This document shows positions 16,713 to 26,661 of a stretch of 64,000 bases of DNA, one piece after another. The notes under the pieces were generated by a model that had not been told where the DNA came from, searched no databases, and saw only the letters and a program-made list of their open reading frames with translations. Within the stretch, counting starts at the first letter, position 1. The number at the start of each line of letters is the position of its first letter. Position numbers and translations under genes: made by a program. Origin of the DNA: Psychromonas ossibalaenae ATCC BAA-1528 (GTDB lineage Bacteria; Pseudomonadota; Gammaproteobacteria; Enterobacterales; Psychromonadaceae); the NCBI RefSeq assembly GCF_000381745.1, contig NZ_KB906967.1, positions 189,401 through 253,400 of the forward strand, given 5' to 3'.

Positions 16713-18014
16713 TTAGCGCATATTAAACAGCTCCCTTTGAAAGCGGACGGGGGCATTTTTACTTTTTGCTAAAGCATCACTCAGGGTCTCAGAAAATAGC
16801 GCCGGACCGCAAAAGCTCAGTGAATAGGCCTGCTTTTTAACTTTACTGATAATCTCATCAGCATTCAGAAGCTGTCCCTCCTGCGCAGTTAAAATATGCA
16901 GCCTCACATTGCTGAAAGACTGCGTCAGTGTCTGTAAACGCTGAGCAAAATAAGCATCGGATTTACAGTTAACACAATAATAAAAATCTACTTCAGCACG
17001 GCAGACTTTTTCTCTAACCATAAATTCAAGCCAGGCAATAAAAGGGGCAATACCAATCCCGGCCCCTACCCAGATCTGCCTTGCATGACTGTCAGGCTGA
17101 AATTCACCATAGGGCCCTTCCAAGGTTACAGCCTGCTTATTCGTTAAACTGGTAAGTAGAGACTGGGTATAATCCCCCAGATTTTTTATTGCAAACTCCG
17201 CTTCCCGGGTGCGGGGACAGTAATTAAGCACGGTAAAAGGATGCGGGGATTCTTTATCGTGAAAATCCAGGTAGGCAAATTGCCCAGGTTTATATTGAAT
17301 TGTTTTTTGAAGGTGGATTTTTATATGTACACCATTATTAAACGGCTGCACATCGGTAATTTCGCCTGACGTTTTACGCTTTGCACCGATCTTACCCGTA
17401 AGAGAAATCAAAGAAGCCGCAGTACCCAATAGACATAACACCCAGATCAGTGCATTAAAAGGCAGCATAAAAAGATCATAGTCGAGCAGGGTTAAACTAT
17501 GAAATGCACCCGCAATAAAAATAGCTCCCCCCAGTTTATGTATGAAACGAAATTTTTTATAACTAACGGCTTGAACCAGACTGATGACGGCAAAAACTAA
17601 AAATATCTTAAACGCAAAGTCCCCGACACCTTCACCGAGTTCCTGCCAGTCTATCCCCTCGATAAGTGTGCTGTTCTGTTTTTCAGGACGTGGAGCATAC
17701 CCGAGCTGTACTATCCACTTACGACTATGCGCCAGCAGCCAGTGAACAATTAAGCTGATTAAAGCCGCTATACCCAGCTGTTTATGCAGCCGGTACATTT
17801 TATCCAGACCGTCGAAGGTTTTTTCTAACCATACAGGGCGAACAGCCAGCACCATCGCCAGGCTCATATATGTTACAGCTAAGCCGCCGCTTAATAAAAT
17901 TAACTGATGCTGCCAGAAAAAAACAGACAGAGGTTCAGGTCGAAGTTGTGTAAGTAAAACCGGCAGCCAGAGAAGCATCACGAAAGCTGTGATTAAATAA
18001 AGGTAACGACTCAT
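16713..18014 (-). CDS. Ferric reductase-like flavocytochrome
   Basis: Membrane oxidoreductase with an N-terminal ferric-reductase-type heme-b domain (about residues 1-205, six helices with spaced His residues such as LLSGG...HKQLG and LIVHWLLAHSRK). A C-terminal FNR-like module binds FAD (HPFTVLNY) and NAD(P)H (GAGIGIAPFIAWLE, CGPALF). The role may be reduction of metal or oxygen using NAD(P)H. I chose the ATG at 18014 with GGAA upstream; the TTG at 18026 is not needed. It is last in the leftward efflux locus, 94 bases after the beta-barrel gene, and is probably co-transcribed. Confidence 0.8.
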   Translation of the reverse strand: MSRYLYLITAFVMLLWLPVLLTQLRPEPLSVFFWQHQLILLSGGLAVTYMSLAMVLAVRPVWLEKTFDGLDKMYRLHKQLGIAALISLIVHWLLAHSRKWIVQLGYAPRPEKQNSTLIEGIDWQELGEGVGDFAFKIFLVFAVISLVQAVSYKKFRFIHKLGGAIFIAGAFHSLTLLDYDLFMLPFNALIWVLCLLGTAASLISLTGKIGAKRKTSGEITDVQPFNNGVHIKIHLQKTIQYKPGQFAYLDFHDKESPHPFTVLNYCPRTREAEFAIKNLGDYTQSLLTSLTNKQAVTLEGPYGEFQPDSHARQIWVGAGIGIAPFIAWLEFMVREKVCRAEVDFYYCVNCKSDAYFAQRLQTLTQSFSNVRLHILTAQEGQLLNADEIISKVKKQAYSLSFCGPALFSETLSDALAKSKNAPVRFQRELFNMR

Positions 18015-18108
18015 AATAAATTCCAAAATAGATATTTGATAAGCGATTAATTAAATCGCCGCATTAGGGCCGGTTTATCCCGCAGCATCGGAGTACGGCC
18101 CCTAAACA

Positions 18109-19083
18109 CTAAAATCGATAGGTCAGCCCCGAACCGATTATGTATTCCTTTTTATCGTAGAAATTAATATTCGAATTATTAACATCAAATCCCATAAGAC
18201 CGCTAAGCGCCCAGTTTTTCCAGCCCATTATCTGCTGATATTCATAAGCAATAAAAACGCCGTATTCAGTATCTTCCCGGGTTTTATCAAAGACAGGGTG
18301 CGATGAGTCAAAAGAAGTATACCCCCAGCTGACTGCGGCAGAAAAACTATGCGCCCCCATTTGACTTCTATAGCGGGCATCAACAGCGAATGCATCATTG
18401 GACATTGCACTGCCGTCTGCATCAAATGACTGATAAGTTAAAACCGGCTCAAATACTGATGTTTCACCGACTCTTACAGCGTATGATAATTGCGAATAAA
18501 TCCCCGTTCCGCTTCTCTGAAGTGCTTGTGCCTCTCCAGCATTTAAAATGGATATACCAGAGCGTTCGTTCTCAACATCCAGAGTGTAATAGGCAATATC
18601 CACTGAAAACGGCGTCTGCAGTACACTGTTATACTTAACTCGATAAGCCGCACCTGAAACATCGGTAGTGCTTCGTTCCTGACTGGTCAAAAAAGGATCC
18701 TGCCATGTTTCACCGTCTATAATGGTCGGCAGAACAGAAAAAGCTACGCTGGAACGTTTATCCAGTGCAAACTCATAACCCAGTTCTAATACAAAATCAC
18801 CTACCGCTATATCATCACGAGAGGTCCCGACAAATACTTTCTGCTCGTTCTTTGCGCCGAATGTATAGCGCAGCTGTCCAAGCGGCGCTATCAGAAATTC
18901 CGACTCAGATTCACCGGCACTATAAATACTTTCCAGCTTATTGTTATCCGTATTAAAGTTCGATTTCTCTGAGCTGTAGGCGGTAAAAGCGGTGAGTTCA
19001 CCAGAAAACCCCGGTTTATCCTGACCTGCCGTTACCGCTGTAGATACCAAAGCAATACAGCCTGCTAATTTTATTTTTTCCAT
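18109..19083 (-). CDS. Outer-membrane beta-barrel protein, DUF2860-like
   Basis: A 324-residue exported protein with a short signal (cleavage near VTAGQ). The mature part is a run of alternating beta strands with aromatic girdles and ends in Y-R-F, the usual outer-membrane targeting end. It begins GFSGELTAFTAYSSEKSNFNTDN, as in DUF2860 proteins of vibrios and relatives. It lies between the RND pump gene (55 bases after its stop) and the reductase gene. It is not a TolC-type channel, so its link with the pump is unclear. Confidence 0.65.
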   Translation of the reverse strand: MEKIKLAGCIALVSTAVTAGQDKPGFSGELTAFTAYSSEKSNFNTDNNKLESIYSAGESESEFLIAPLGQLRYTFGAKNEQKVFVGTSRDDIAVGDFVLELGYEFALDKRSSVAFSVLPTIIDGETWQDPFLTSQERSTTDVSGAAYRVKYNSVLQTPFSVDIAYYTLDVENERSGISILNAGEAQALQRSGTGIYSQLSYAVRVGETSVFEPVLTYQSFDADGSAMSNDAFAVDARYRSQMGAHSFSAAVSWGYTSFDSSHPVFDKTREDTEYGVFIAYEYQQIMGWKNWALSGLMGFDVNNSNINFYDKKEYIIGSGLTYRF

Positions 19084-19138
19084 AATGCTTAATTTCCATC
19101 CCTGTTATTAAATTTAGTTTTCGAAACTGTTGTAACTT

Positions 19139-22100
19139 CTAGTGCACAAACTCCTCAGCGATGACTTTGGACTCCCGGTTTAACGGCCTTTTTATCAGCA
19201 GCTTAAAGACAGCCGGCACAAAGTAAAATGAAAGTATGGTGGTTAATGCAGTACCGCCGGCAATCGCAATAGCAAATGGGGGCCAGAATCCGCCGCCGGC
19301 TAAAATCAGCGGCAGGAATCCGCCTATAGTGGTAATAGTGGTGGAAGTGATATGACGGGTACAGCTCATGACCGTCTGCAGTATCGCTTCAGGATCCCCC
19401 TGACTGGCTTTAGGGCATGCTCTAAGTTCTGCGATAATAACAATGGCGGCATTGATAGCCAAACCTATTACCCCAAGTAAAGCGATGATAACGGTAAACC
19501 CGAATGGGTAGCTGAACAACCAGACAGATAATATTCCTAACCCGGCGGCGAGTCCGGCAACGGCAAAAATAATCCCGCTTAAACGGAAAGAGTTAAAAGA
19601 CAACACCACCACCAGGATCATTAAAACAACAACCACAAAGACATTTCCAATCAGCTGGTTTACCGACTCATCCCTTTCAGCTGCTTCGCCACCGAACTCA
19701 ACGCGATAACCGGGAGGAAACTCATAACTATCCAGCGCTTGTTTGAATTCATTTAATACCGTTTGCGGTAATACACCTGCTTCTATATAACCCTCAACGG
19801 TATTGACTCTTGTGCCGTTTCTTCTGGTTATTCCCCCGCTGCTCGGCACCAGCTCCAGACTAGCCAGGTTTAATACTGAAACACCGACATTTCCCTCTTG
19901 TGAAGGCACAGGAAATCTCAAATTACTCAAATCACTGTGATTTTCCCTTTCTTCATCTCGAACTCTGACCCTAACCGGTATAGATTCTGTTCCTTCTATA
20001 ATACTGCCGCTCTCTCTGCCGACTAACGTTGACTGCAGCAGCCCGGCAAACTGGTTAAGACTGATATTATTCATCTGGATTGCTTCCTCGTCCACATCCA
20101 GCATGAACTGCGGGATCCCGGATGGAAGGCTCTCACGTGTATGGGTTACATGGGAAATATTAGACAGCATCAGGCGCATATCTTCGCCGATACTTTTCAG
20201 CTTAGCCAGATCACTACCGTATATTCTTAACTCAACCGGCGCGTTAAACGGAGGGCCCTGCTCTAACTTACGGACAAGTATCTGCGCCTGCGGGATACGC
20301 TTATTGAGCTTTTCTTGAAGCTCTGGAATGAGTTTATTTGCGGACTTAAAATCAGTGGTTTTAACCATAGCATGGGAGAAAAACGGCGCATTTTGTTCCG
20401 CTGGAATAACATTATAATAAAAAGACGGGAAAGAAGAGCCGATCAGCCAGTGGACCTGCTCTACCGAGGCTTCCTCGGTGATAAGCGCATGGATCTCTTC
20501 AGTGGTCGCTTTGGTCGCATAGATACTCGCCTGAGGGGGTAAATAAACTTGAATCTCGAACATATCTCTGTCGGAGGCTGGAAAAAACTGCTCAGTCAGC
20601 TGCGACGCACTCCAGTAGCCGCAGACAGGCAGCGCGGCGGCTAAGACTATCGCCGGCAGCGGATAACGTATTGCAGCAGCCACTGAACGGGAAAACCATT
20701 TGCTCAACACAGGAATACTGATCCCGGTTTGATACCAGCTTGACAATGTTTTGGTGCTTGGAAGACAGATACTGGATAGCGCAGCAATAATTGTATGGGA
20801 AATGACATAGGAGCCGACCAGCGAAAATGAGACGGTAAGTGCAATCGCGCCTACAAACTCTCCTGTCGCACCGGGCATAAGGAAAATAGGAGCAAACGCC
20901 AGTACTGTCGTTAACGTCGAGCCCAGCAGCGGCACCCAAAGATGCTCAATTGCCAGCATAGCAGATTCAAGCTTTTCCATCCCCTTAAGGCGGTAACTCT
21001 GTATGGTATCAACCATAACAACTGCATTGTCCACCATGATTCCAAGCGCAACAATAAAACCAGTTACGGACATTTGATTAATAGGAATACCCACATATTT
21101 CATCATCGTCAGTGTCAGCAGCATTGTCAGCGGCAGTGCTGAGGCAATGATAAAAGCTGCACGAAAGCCCAGGGTAAACAGCAGTACAAACACAACAAGA
21201 CTAAATCCTATAATCAGGCTTTCCGAAAGTTCCAGTAAGCGGTTTTCTGTGTACCCCTGCTGGCTGAATATCACATCAGCTTTGATATTAGCGGGCAGTT
21301 CTTGACGAAACTGCTCCAGTAAATCCATGGAGGAAGGCGTCCATATATCAACGCGAAGCTTTGACTGCATTCGTACAGCCACAACCACTCCGGGCTGTCC
21401 GTTAATTAATGCCAGCTCATCGAAAGGTGTTTTATGTGAGCGTCTCACCTCTGCCACATCACCTACCCGAACTGTATGCCCACTGCTGTCAATCGAAACA
21501 GGGACCTGTTTCACCCGCTCAATTGAGTCAAGGCTTGAAGACAGCTCTAATCCAAATCTTGTCTCTTTATTTACTAACTGCCCGGCAGAGTTTTTAGCGT
21601 CAGCACCTTCCAGGGCGCTTGCTACCTGCTGAGCAGAGTAACCAAGTGCCACTGCGTCATTAGTATCGATATTGACGATAATCTCTTCATCGAGCAGACC
21701 GTACTCGTCTACAAATTCAGTTCCCGACAATACCCGCAGTCTTGTCGCCAGTTCTTTCGCATAGCGCCCTAAAATAAGTAAATCAGCTTCTCCCGGCCCC
21801 TGCCAGCTTAGCGAAATCATAGTTGTAAACGCACCAGCATGATCACTATCTAGTTCAGAAGCTAATGCTCCCTCAGGCAGCTCCGGCTGTACATCGGACA
21901 ATTTGTCCCGTACTTTTGACCAGACCGGCTCCGCATCGATAACTTCTTCACTCAATTCAATACCGACAACTGAAATACCCAGCCGAGATGTGGAAGTGAT
22001 AAGTGTGATTTCGTCAAGCTGTCTAAGCTTATTTTCAATCGCTTCTGTGACAAGAGACTCTACCCGCTTAGCACTTGCTCCCGGGTAAATGGTGGAGATG

Positions 22101-22234
22101 GTTGCATTACGGTTAACAATAGCCGGGTCTTCTGCACGCGGCAGTGTATTGAAAGCAGATAAGCCACTCACGATTAAAAACGCCACAACTAAAGTCATAA
22201 GGCGCGTGTTAGAGATGATATTTGAATAATTCAT
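19139..22234 (-). CDS. RND efflux pump, inner-membrane component
   Basis: A 1031-residue proton-driven exporter of the AcrB/hydrophobe superfamily. It begins with the first helix and the PAIVNRNATISTIYPGAS segment, and shows two large periplasmic loops with two sets of membrane helices. The TM4 proton-relay motif is visible as GIMVDNAVVMVDT (tandem Asp site), and the second half repeats FNSFRLSGIIFA...LLGVIGLAINAAIVI. It overlaps nothing but lies only 8 bases after the adaptor gene, so the two form one operon. The outer-membrane channel must come from elsewhere (TolC type). Confidence 0.9.
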   Translation of the reverse strand: MNYSNIISNTRLMTLVVAFLIVSGLSAFNTLPRAEDPAIVNRNATISTIYPGASAKRVESLVTEAIENKLRQLDEITLITSTSRLGISVVGIELSEEVIDAEPVWSKVRDKLSDVQPELPEGALASELDSDHAGAFTTMISLSWQGPGEADLLILGRYAKELATRLRVLSGTEFVDEYGLLDEEIIVNIDTNDAVALGYSAQQVASALEGADAKNSAGQLVNKETRFGLELSSSLDSIERVKQVPVSIDSSGHTVRVGDVAEVRRSHKTPFDELALINGQPGVVVAVRMQSKLRVDIWTPSSMDLLEQFRQELPANIKADVIFSQQGYTENRLLELSESLIIGFSLVVFVLLFTLGFRAAFIIASALPLTMLLTLTMMKYVGIPINQMSVTGFIVALGIMVDNAVVMVDTIQSYRLKGMEKLESAMLAIEHLWVPLLGSTLTTVLAFAPIFLMPGATGEFVGAIALTVSFSLVGSYVISHTIIAALSSICLPSTKTLSSWYQTGISIPVLSKWFSRSVAAAIRYPLPAIVLAAALPVCGYWSASQLTEQFFPASDRDMFEIQVYLPPQASIYATKATTEEIHALITEEASVEQVHWLIGSSFPSFYYNVIPAEQNAPFFSHAMVKTTDFKSANKLIPELQEKLNKRIPQAQILVRKLEQGPPFNAPVELRIYGSDLAKLKSIGEDMRLMLSNISHVTHTRESLPSGIPQFMLDVDEEAIQMNNISLNQFAGLLQSTLVGRESGSIIEGTESIPVRVRVRDEERENHSDLSNLRFPVPSQEGNVGVSVLNLASLELVPSSGGITRRNGTRVNTVEGYIEAGVLPQTVLNEFKQALDSYEFPPGYRVEFGGEAAERDESVNQLIGNVFVVVVLMILVVVLSFNSFRLSGIIFAVAGLAAGLGILSVWLFSYPFGFTVIIALLGVIGLAINAAIVIIAELRACPKASQGDPEAILQTVMSCTRHITSTTITTIGGFLPLILAGGGFWPPFAIAIAGGTALTTILSFYFVPAVFKLLIKRPLNRESKVIAEEFVH

Positions 22235-22242
22235 AACAGCCC

Positions 22243-23328
22243 CTATTGTGCAGCGTATACGGACTGGCCGGGTACAACTTTATGAAGCCCCGTCATGATA
22301 ACTTCATCCCCGTTTGACAGCGCTCCCTGAACATAAACAGACTGACTATTGGCAAAAAGAACTTGAACGCTTCTACGCTCAACGATCTTGTGATTGTCTA
22401 CAGTATTAAGGGTAAAGATATTCCATGTCCCCCGCATTCCGTCGATTAAAGCCGTATTCGGCAGCCAGTACCCCTTAGCCGGGTATATTTTCTTATAGGA
22501 TAAATAGGCAAGCTCACCATCTAAAAGAGAAGGCTCATTTTCTAACAAAAATCGTAGGCTGACACTTCTTGAAGTACTGTCAATATTAGAGGCTTGAGAA
22601 ATTAATTTAGCGCTATACCCTTTGTTTTCTACACGAATAACATAATGACCTTGGGATTCTATTCCTTTAATATCATTATTATGCACACCGATAACAGCTT
22701 CTTTATTACCTTCTGATAATAATAATAATGTAGGTGTGCCCACCGCGACCACATCACCTAATGAAACAAAGCGTTTACTCACAATACCTGAATAAGGGGC
22801 TTTTATTGTCGACTTTTGCTGTTTAAGTTTATTAGTACCAACCGCAGCCTGGATCCGCAGAATATTTGCCTGAAGTGCTTCTTTTTGACTTATCAACAAG
22901 TCAATTTCGGAGTCCGAGCTAAAGCCTTTCTTTTTTAATGAGTACTGTCTATTCAGGTTCGCCCTGATTAGTTTCTGCTGCGCTTTAATTTCTTCCAGTT
23001 GAGCTGCAAGCTGCTCTAATTCGGTATTTAGAAGCTGAGTATCTAAACTAATCAGCGCCTGCCCCTTTTTTACAACCTGCCCTACATCTACTCTTATTTC
23101 AGAGATTTTACCAGACAGCTCAAAGCCAAGATTTGCTTTTTGCCCGGCGAAAATAGTTCCAACGTATTCCCGTTCTACCGTGTAACTTTCGCTCTCCTGT
23201 ACTTTTTGAGATACGACAGTAAGGAGCTCTCTTGGCTTCTTTGCCGCTTCTATAGAATCAGTGCAGCCTGACATAAGAAACACAGCCGCAGCTGCAAGGA
23301 TATTTATTGATGAAATGTGAAACAGCAT
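22243..23328 (-). CDS. RND pump periplasmic adaptor (membrane fusion) lipoprotein
   Basis: Periplasmic adaptor that bridges pump and outer-membrane channel. A lipobox FLMSGC follows a short signal. The split biotinyl-lipoyl fold is seen at about GFELSGKISEIRVDVGQVVKKGQALISLD and KAPYSGIVSKRFVSLGDVV, with a coiled-coil hairpin between (QLEEIKAQQKLI...). I chose the ATG at 23328, with AAGGA 8 bases upstream. It is first in the operon and starts just past operator O1. Confidence 0.87.
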   Translation of the reverse strand: MLFHISSINILAAAAVFLMSGCTDSIEAAKKPRELLTVVSQKVQESESYTVEREYVGTIFAGQKANLGFELSGKISEIRVDVGQVVKKGQALISLDTQLLNTELEQLAAQLEEIKAQQKLIRANLNRQYSLKKKGFSSDSEIDLLISQKEALQANILRIQAAVGTNKLKQQKSTIKAPYSGIVSKRFVSLGDVVAVGTPTLLLLSEGNKEAVIGVHNNDIKGIESQGHYVIRVENKGYSAKLISQASNIDSTSRSVSLRFLLENEPSLLDGELAYLSYKKIYPAKGYWLPNTALIDGMRGTWNIFTLNTVDNHKIVERRSVQVLFANSQSVYVQGALSNGDEVIMTGLHKVVPGQSVYAAQ

Positions 23329-23364
23329 AACGCAGTCCTTTTTTGTAACAACCCCACAAATCAC

Positions 23365-23379
23365 ACTAGACAGTCCAGT
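23365..23379. promoter_or_regulatory. TetR-type operator O1
   Basis: ACTAGACAGTCCAGT, a near-palindrome (ACT-n-GAC-n-GTC-n-AGT) in the tetR/adaptor intergenic region, 37 bases before the adaptor start. It matches O2 at 14 of 15 positions. Confidence 0.7.
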
Positions 23380-23406
23380 CTGATTTCGGTATTAGACACC
23401 AAATAA

Positions 23407-23421
23407 ACTAGACTGTCCAGT
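23407..23421. promoter_or_regulatory. TetR-type operator O2
   Basis: ACTAGACTGTCCAGT, the second copy of the operator. Its centre is 42 bases (four helical turns) from that of O1, so bound repressors lie on the same face of DNA. It overlaps the likely tetR -35 element (TAGACT, 17-base spacer, TACTAT), which suggests autoregulation. Confidence 0.7.
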
Positions 23422-23470
23422 TTGATTTTTATACTATAGCGCCCAGTCATTCAAATTAACGTGCGCTATT

Positions 23471-24073
23471 ATGTCTAAAATCAGTGAATTAAAGAGAATA
23501 AAAATATTAGAAGCTGCCGATGAATTATTCTGCAGACACGGGTACGGTGCAAGTATGGACAGTATCGCCAAACTAGCCGATGTCTCTAAACAAACTGTTT
23601 ATTCGCATTTTAAAAACAAAGACATACTGTTCGAAACCAGTATGAAATATAAAGTCATGGAATACCAAGCTAATAAAACGGCCTTTGATCCCAATGCTCC
23701 GATTGATGAAGCGCTGCTTCTTTTTGGACAAAATTTACAGCAGACACTTCTTGAGCCGGGTGCACTGCACACTTTTCGAAATGCTGTAAGCCAAATTGAT
23801 ACTCATCCTGAATTTGCGGCGACATATTTACAGTTTGGTCCGCAAAAATCGATGGATCTACTTGCTGCCTACCTCGATAAAAAAGTGAAAGAAGGAGTTA
23901 TCAAACTAGACTGCTCTAGTCATGAAAGCGCAATACAGCTGCTGCTTATGTTTCATGGAAAAACAGTATACTGGCGTTACCTTGGAGCAGATATCAAAGA
24001 GACGGAACAGCAGCGTGATGAATACCTTAAAAACTGCATTGATATGTTTTTAAGCCATGTACGCATTAAATAA
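23471..24073 (+). CDS. TetR-family repressor of the divergent RND operon
   Basis: Transcription factor with an N-terminal TetR helix-turn-helix (residues about 10-56: EAADELFCRHGYGASMDSIAKLADVSKQTVYSHFKNKDILF) and an all-helical C-terminal ligand-binding domain with a TetR_C-like LDKKVKEGVIKLD stretch. It is divergent from the adaptor-pump genes with paired operators between, so it very likely represses both itself and the pump. The inducer is unknown. Its own coding region contains an ACTAGA...TCTAGT palindrome at 23905-23920 that resembles the operators. Confidence 0.87.
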   Translation: MSKISELKRIKILEAADELFCRHGYGASMDSIAKLADVSKQTVYSHFKNKDILFETSMKYKVMEYQANKTAFDPNAPIDEALLLFGQNLQQTLLEPGALHTFRNAVSQIDTHPEFAATYLQFGPQKSMDLLAAYLDKKVKEGVIKLDCSSHESAIQLLLMFHGKTVYWRYLGADIKETEQQRDEYLKNCIDMFLSHVRIK

Positions 24074-24170
24074 GCAGTGAACATTTACTAAGCTAATACG
24101 TATTAAAGCGATTGATAATATTCAATCTGGCCAGCCGTTTTATTCTATCCGGCCTGATGGGTTAAATATA

Positions 24171-24198
24171 AAAAAGCCGCCAGAAATAAGGCGGCTAA
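24171..24198 (-). terminator. Terminator after the endonuclease gene
   Basis: AGCCGCC (24175-24181) pairs with GGCGGCT (24190-24196); on the minus strand the stem is followed by TTTTTTATATT. Confidence 0.8.
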
Positions 24199-24231
24199 CT
24201 TACTAAAGTTTATTAAACAGTTAAATCACTG

Positions 24232-26661
24232 CTAGAAGGACTGATTTTGATTAAGCGCTCCTTTTGTAGCAGGTGCCGGAGCCTGCCAGCTAAAGGCACT
24301 GTATTCCGAACCCGTACCCGAAAGCTGTAGGGAATATCCGCTTTGGGTAGAAGACGTTTCTGCAACACCTACATCAGTTGAAGTCGTGCCGGAAGCTGTT
24401 CCGCCAGCAGCAGTCATCGAGCCTTCGTAGCTAAGGAATTGAACCACAGTACCGCTGTCATCGACTAACGCGAAACCATCCGGACCGCCGTTTTGTAAAC
24501 TCGCAGTATCAAAAGCAATAGTTCCTAATCCATTGTCCTGATTGGCAATGACACCGGATAAATCGAAGGTCTTGTATACAGTACCGTTACCGCCGTTATA
24601 GGCCTCTATTTTCCAACCGCTAAGGTCTGTACCGGCGCTGCCTGCTATTTCGATAAACTCGTTTACATCCGTTGATGCATTATCATAATGAAACTCATTA
24701 ATCCAAGGTATAATAACCACATTTTCTACCGTCACCGTCGTTGAAGTACTGCCGGAAGCGCCGTCATTATCAGTCACGGTAAGCGTCACTGTGTATGAAC
24801 CGTCGGCGCTATAGCTATGACTTGGGTTTGAAGTCGCGGCGTTAGCACCGTCACCAAAGCTCCAGCTGTAACTGGTGATAGTACCGTCTGGATCACTGCT
24901 GGCAGCCGCATCAAATGTACAGCTTAGGTTATTACACAGCTCTGTAATAGATGCTGCTGGTGCTTTGTTTACCGGAACAGACGAAGCAAATACCTGCCCG
25001 TTGTTTAATGAACCTGAAGTATTAGCCGCGGCCGCCTGCCAGCTGAATTCAGCGTAGCTTGTGCCGCTGCCGCTCAGCTGCAGGGAGTGACCAGAAGGGG
25101 TTGATGACGTTTCTGAAACGCCGACATCAACAGATGTCACACCGGCAGCTGCACCGTCAGTCGCAGTAAACGAACCTTCATAACTGATGAACTGTACCAG
25201 CTTACCGCTGCTGTCAACTAGCGCAAGACCATCCGGAGCACCATTCTGCAGGCCGGAAGCCGCAAAACTTAAAGTACCAAAACCAGCCTGCTGATCAGCA
25301 ATAACGCCGGATAAGTTTACTGTTTTATAGGCAGCTCCATCCTTGCCGTTATAAGCGACAATTGTCCAGCCGCTTAAGTTAAGACCGGCAGTACCAGCCA
25401 CCTCAACAGATTCACCTACATCAGTACTCGCATTGTCATAGTGAAATTCATTGATCCATAGAGCCGTTTCAGCAGAACCGCTGTCAGTGGTCGCAAATGC
25501 TTCACTACTTTGTGCAGATTCATTATTTGAGCTGTCGACAGCCGTTATAACGTAAAAGTAAGTTGTACTTGCAGTGACATTACTGTCGCTATAAGCGCTG
25601 GTTGTCACCAGAGAACTATTAACTTGCACGTAACTGCCGCCGGCTCTTTCACTGCGGTAAACATTATAACCAGCCATATCCTGTTCTGTATTAGCATTCC
25701 AGGTCAGCTCAACCAGACCACTGCCGCCTGTCGCAATAAAGTCTGACGGTATTGCCGGTGCAACAGTATCTCCTCCAGTGCTGCAGTTATTTTCAAATAC
25801 ACAATCTATATATTCAGGATGATCAACAAACGGATTACGGTTGCCCTGGAAGCTGTAAACCGCTTCATTATGTCTGTACTCATAGGCATCAACCGGATCA
25901 TCTTTGTGCCACTGAAGCAGTACCGATTTTAATCCCATATAAGCAACGGTACCGTTAGCACCAGTATTTGATGCACCAATCAGGGACCTGTCATCGGTAA
26001 GAATCAAATCCGGCTCGGCTACACCGGTAATTGAATGGGTGCCGCCTTCGTAACGGACACTCAGGTACATCAGAGCACGGGCAACATCTCCCCTTCTGCC
26101 CTGCCATGTTTCCCAGCTTCCTGTTTCACCTGAACCGGTAGTCCAGCTCGACTCACTGCTGCTGCCTCCGCGGCCGTTATTGAGTAAGGTTACCTTCTCA
26201 CTGCAGCCCGTATCACAGGTTCCATAAGGTTTATTATTTCGGCTTGAGTTGTAGCCGCTGTCTGCAATAAACAGGTGGTGGGTATCGGTATAAGGATAAT
26301 TAGTGCTGCCGTCTTTGGGGAAACCGTAAGATTTAGGCCAGCTGTGCTCACGGTTATAGAATGAATTACCGCCGCCGGCTTTGCTGTAACTGGCATTTTT
26401 ATAAACATCAATAACATTGTTGGCGTTATCAGGATCCTGATCCGCAGCCTCTAGAATATCCCAGGTATCTGTTGAACTAGATGTATAAGGAAAGCGCTGG
26501 TGATCATCAATTATCTCATGTAATGAGCTTCGAAGAGTCTGTGAGTCGGTCGTGTCCACCGTACTATAATAACCGTCTGGGACAGCCGCATAAACAGAAG
26601 TATTCACCAATAACATGGCTGGAAATATAATTTTTACTGCATGATTTTTTTTAAAATACAT
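24232..26661 (-). CDS. Secreted endonuclease I with FN3, lamin-tail and PKD domains
   Basis: An 809-residue extracellular nuclease that should degrade environmental DNA. A signal peptide (1-25) is followed by the endonuclease I domain (about 30-290) with NREHSWPKS (H106) and HHLFIADSGYNSSRNNKPYG. Then come an FN3 domain (about 297-395: VELTWNANTEQDMAGYNVYRS), a lamin-tail-like domain (WINEFHYDNASTDV..., about 398-555), a PKD domain (about 568-650: SSDPDGTITSYSWSFGDG) and a second, very similar lamin-tail-like domain (about 654-809). The two lamin-tail copies read as a duplication around the PKD. AGGA precedes the ATG. Monocistronic. Confidence 0.88.
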   Translation of the reverse strand: MYFKKNHAVKIIFPAMLLVNTSVYAAVPDGYYSTVDTTDSQTLRSSLHEIIDDHQRFPYTSSSTDTWDILEAADQDPDNANNVIDVYKNASYSKAGGGNSFYNREHSWPKSYGFPKDGSTNYPYTDTHHLFIADSGYNSSRNNKPYGTCDTGCSEKVTLLNNGRGGSSSESSWTTGSGETGSWETWQGRRGDVARALMYLSVRYEGGTHSITGVAEPDLILTDDRSLIGASNTGANGTVAYMGLKSVLLQWHKDDPVDAYEYRHNEAVYSFQGNRNPFVDHPEYIDCVFENNCSTGGDTVAPAIPSDFIATGGSGLVELTWNANTEQDMAGYNVYRSERAGGSYVQVNSSLVTTSAYSDSNVTASTTYFYVITAVDSSNNESAQSSEAFATTDSGSAETALWINEFHYDNASTDVGESVEVAGTAGLNLSGWTIVAYNGKDGAAYKTVNLSGVIADQQAGFGTLSFAASGLQNGAPDGLALVDSSGKLVQFISYEGSFTATDGAAAGVTSVDVGVSETSSTPSGHSLQLSGSGTSYAEFSWQAAAANTSGSLNNGQVFASSVPVNKAPAASITELCNNLSCTFDAAASSDPDGTITSYSWSFGDGANAATSNPSHSYSADGSYTVTLTVTDNDGASGSTSTTVTVENVVIIPWINEFHYDNASTDVNEFIEIAGSAGTDLSGWKIEAYNGGNGTVYKTFDLSGVIANQDNGLGTIAFDTASLQNGGPDGFALVDDSGTVVQFLSYEGSMTAAGGTASGTTSTDVGVAETSSTQSGYSLQLSGTGSEYSAFSWQAPAPATKGALNQNQSF

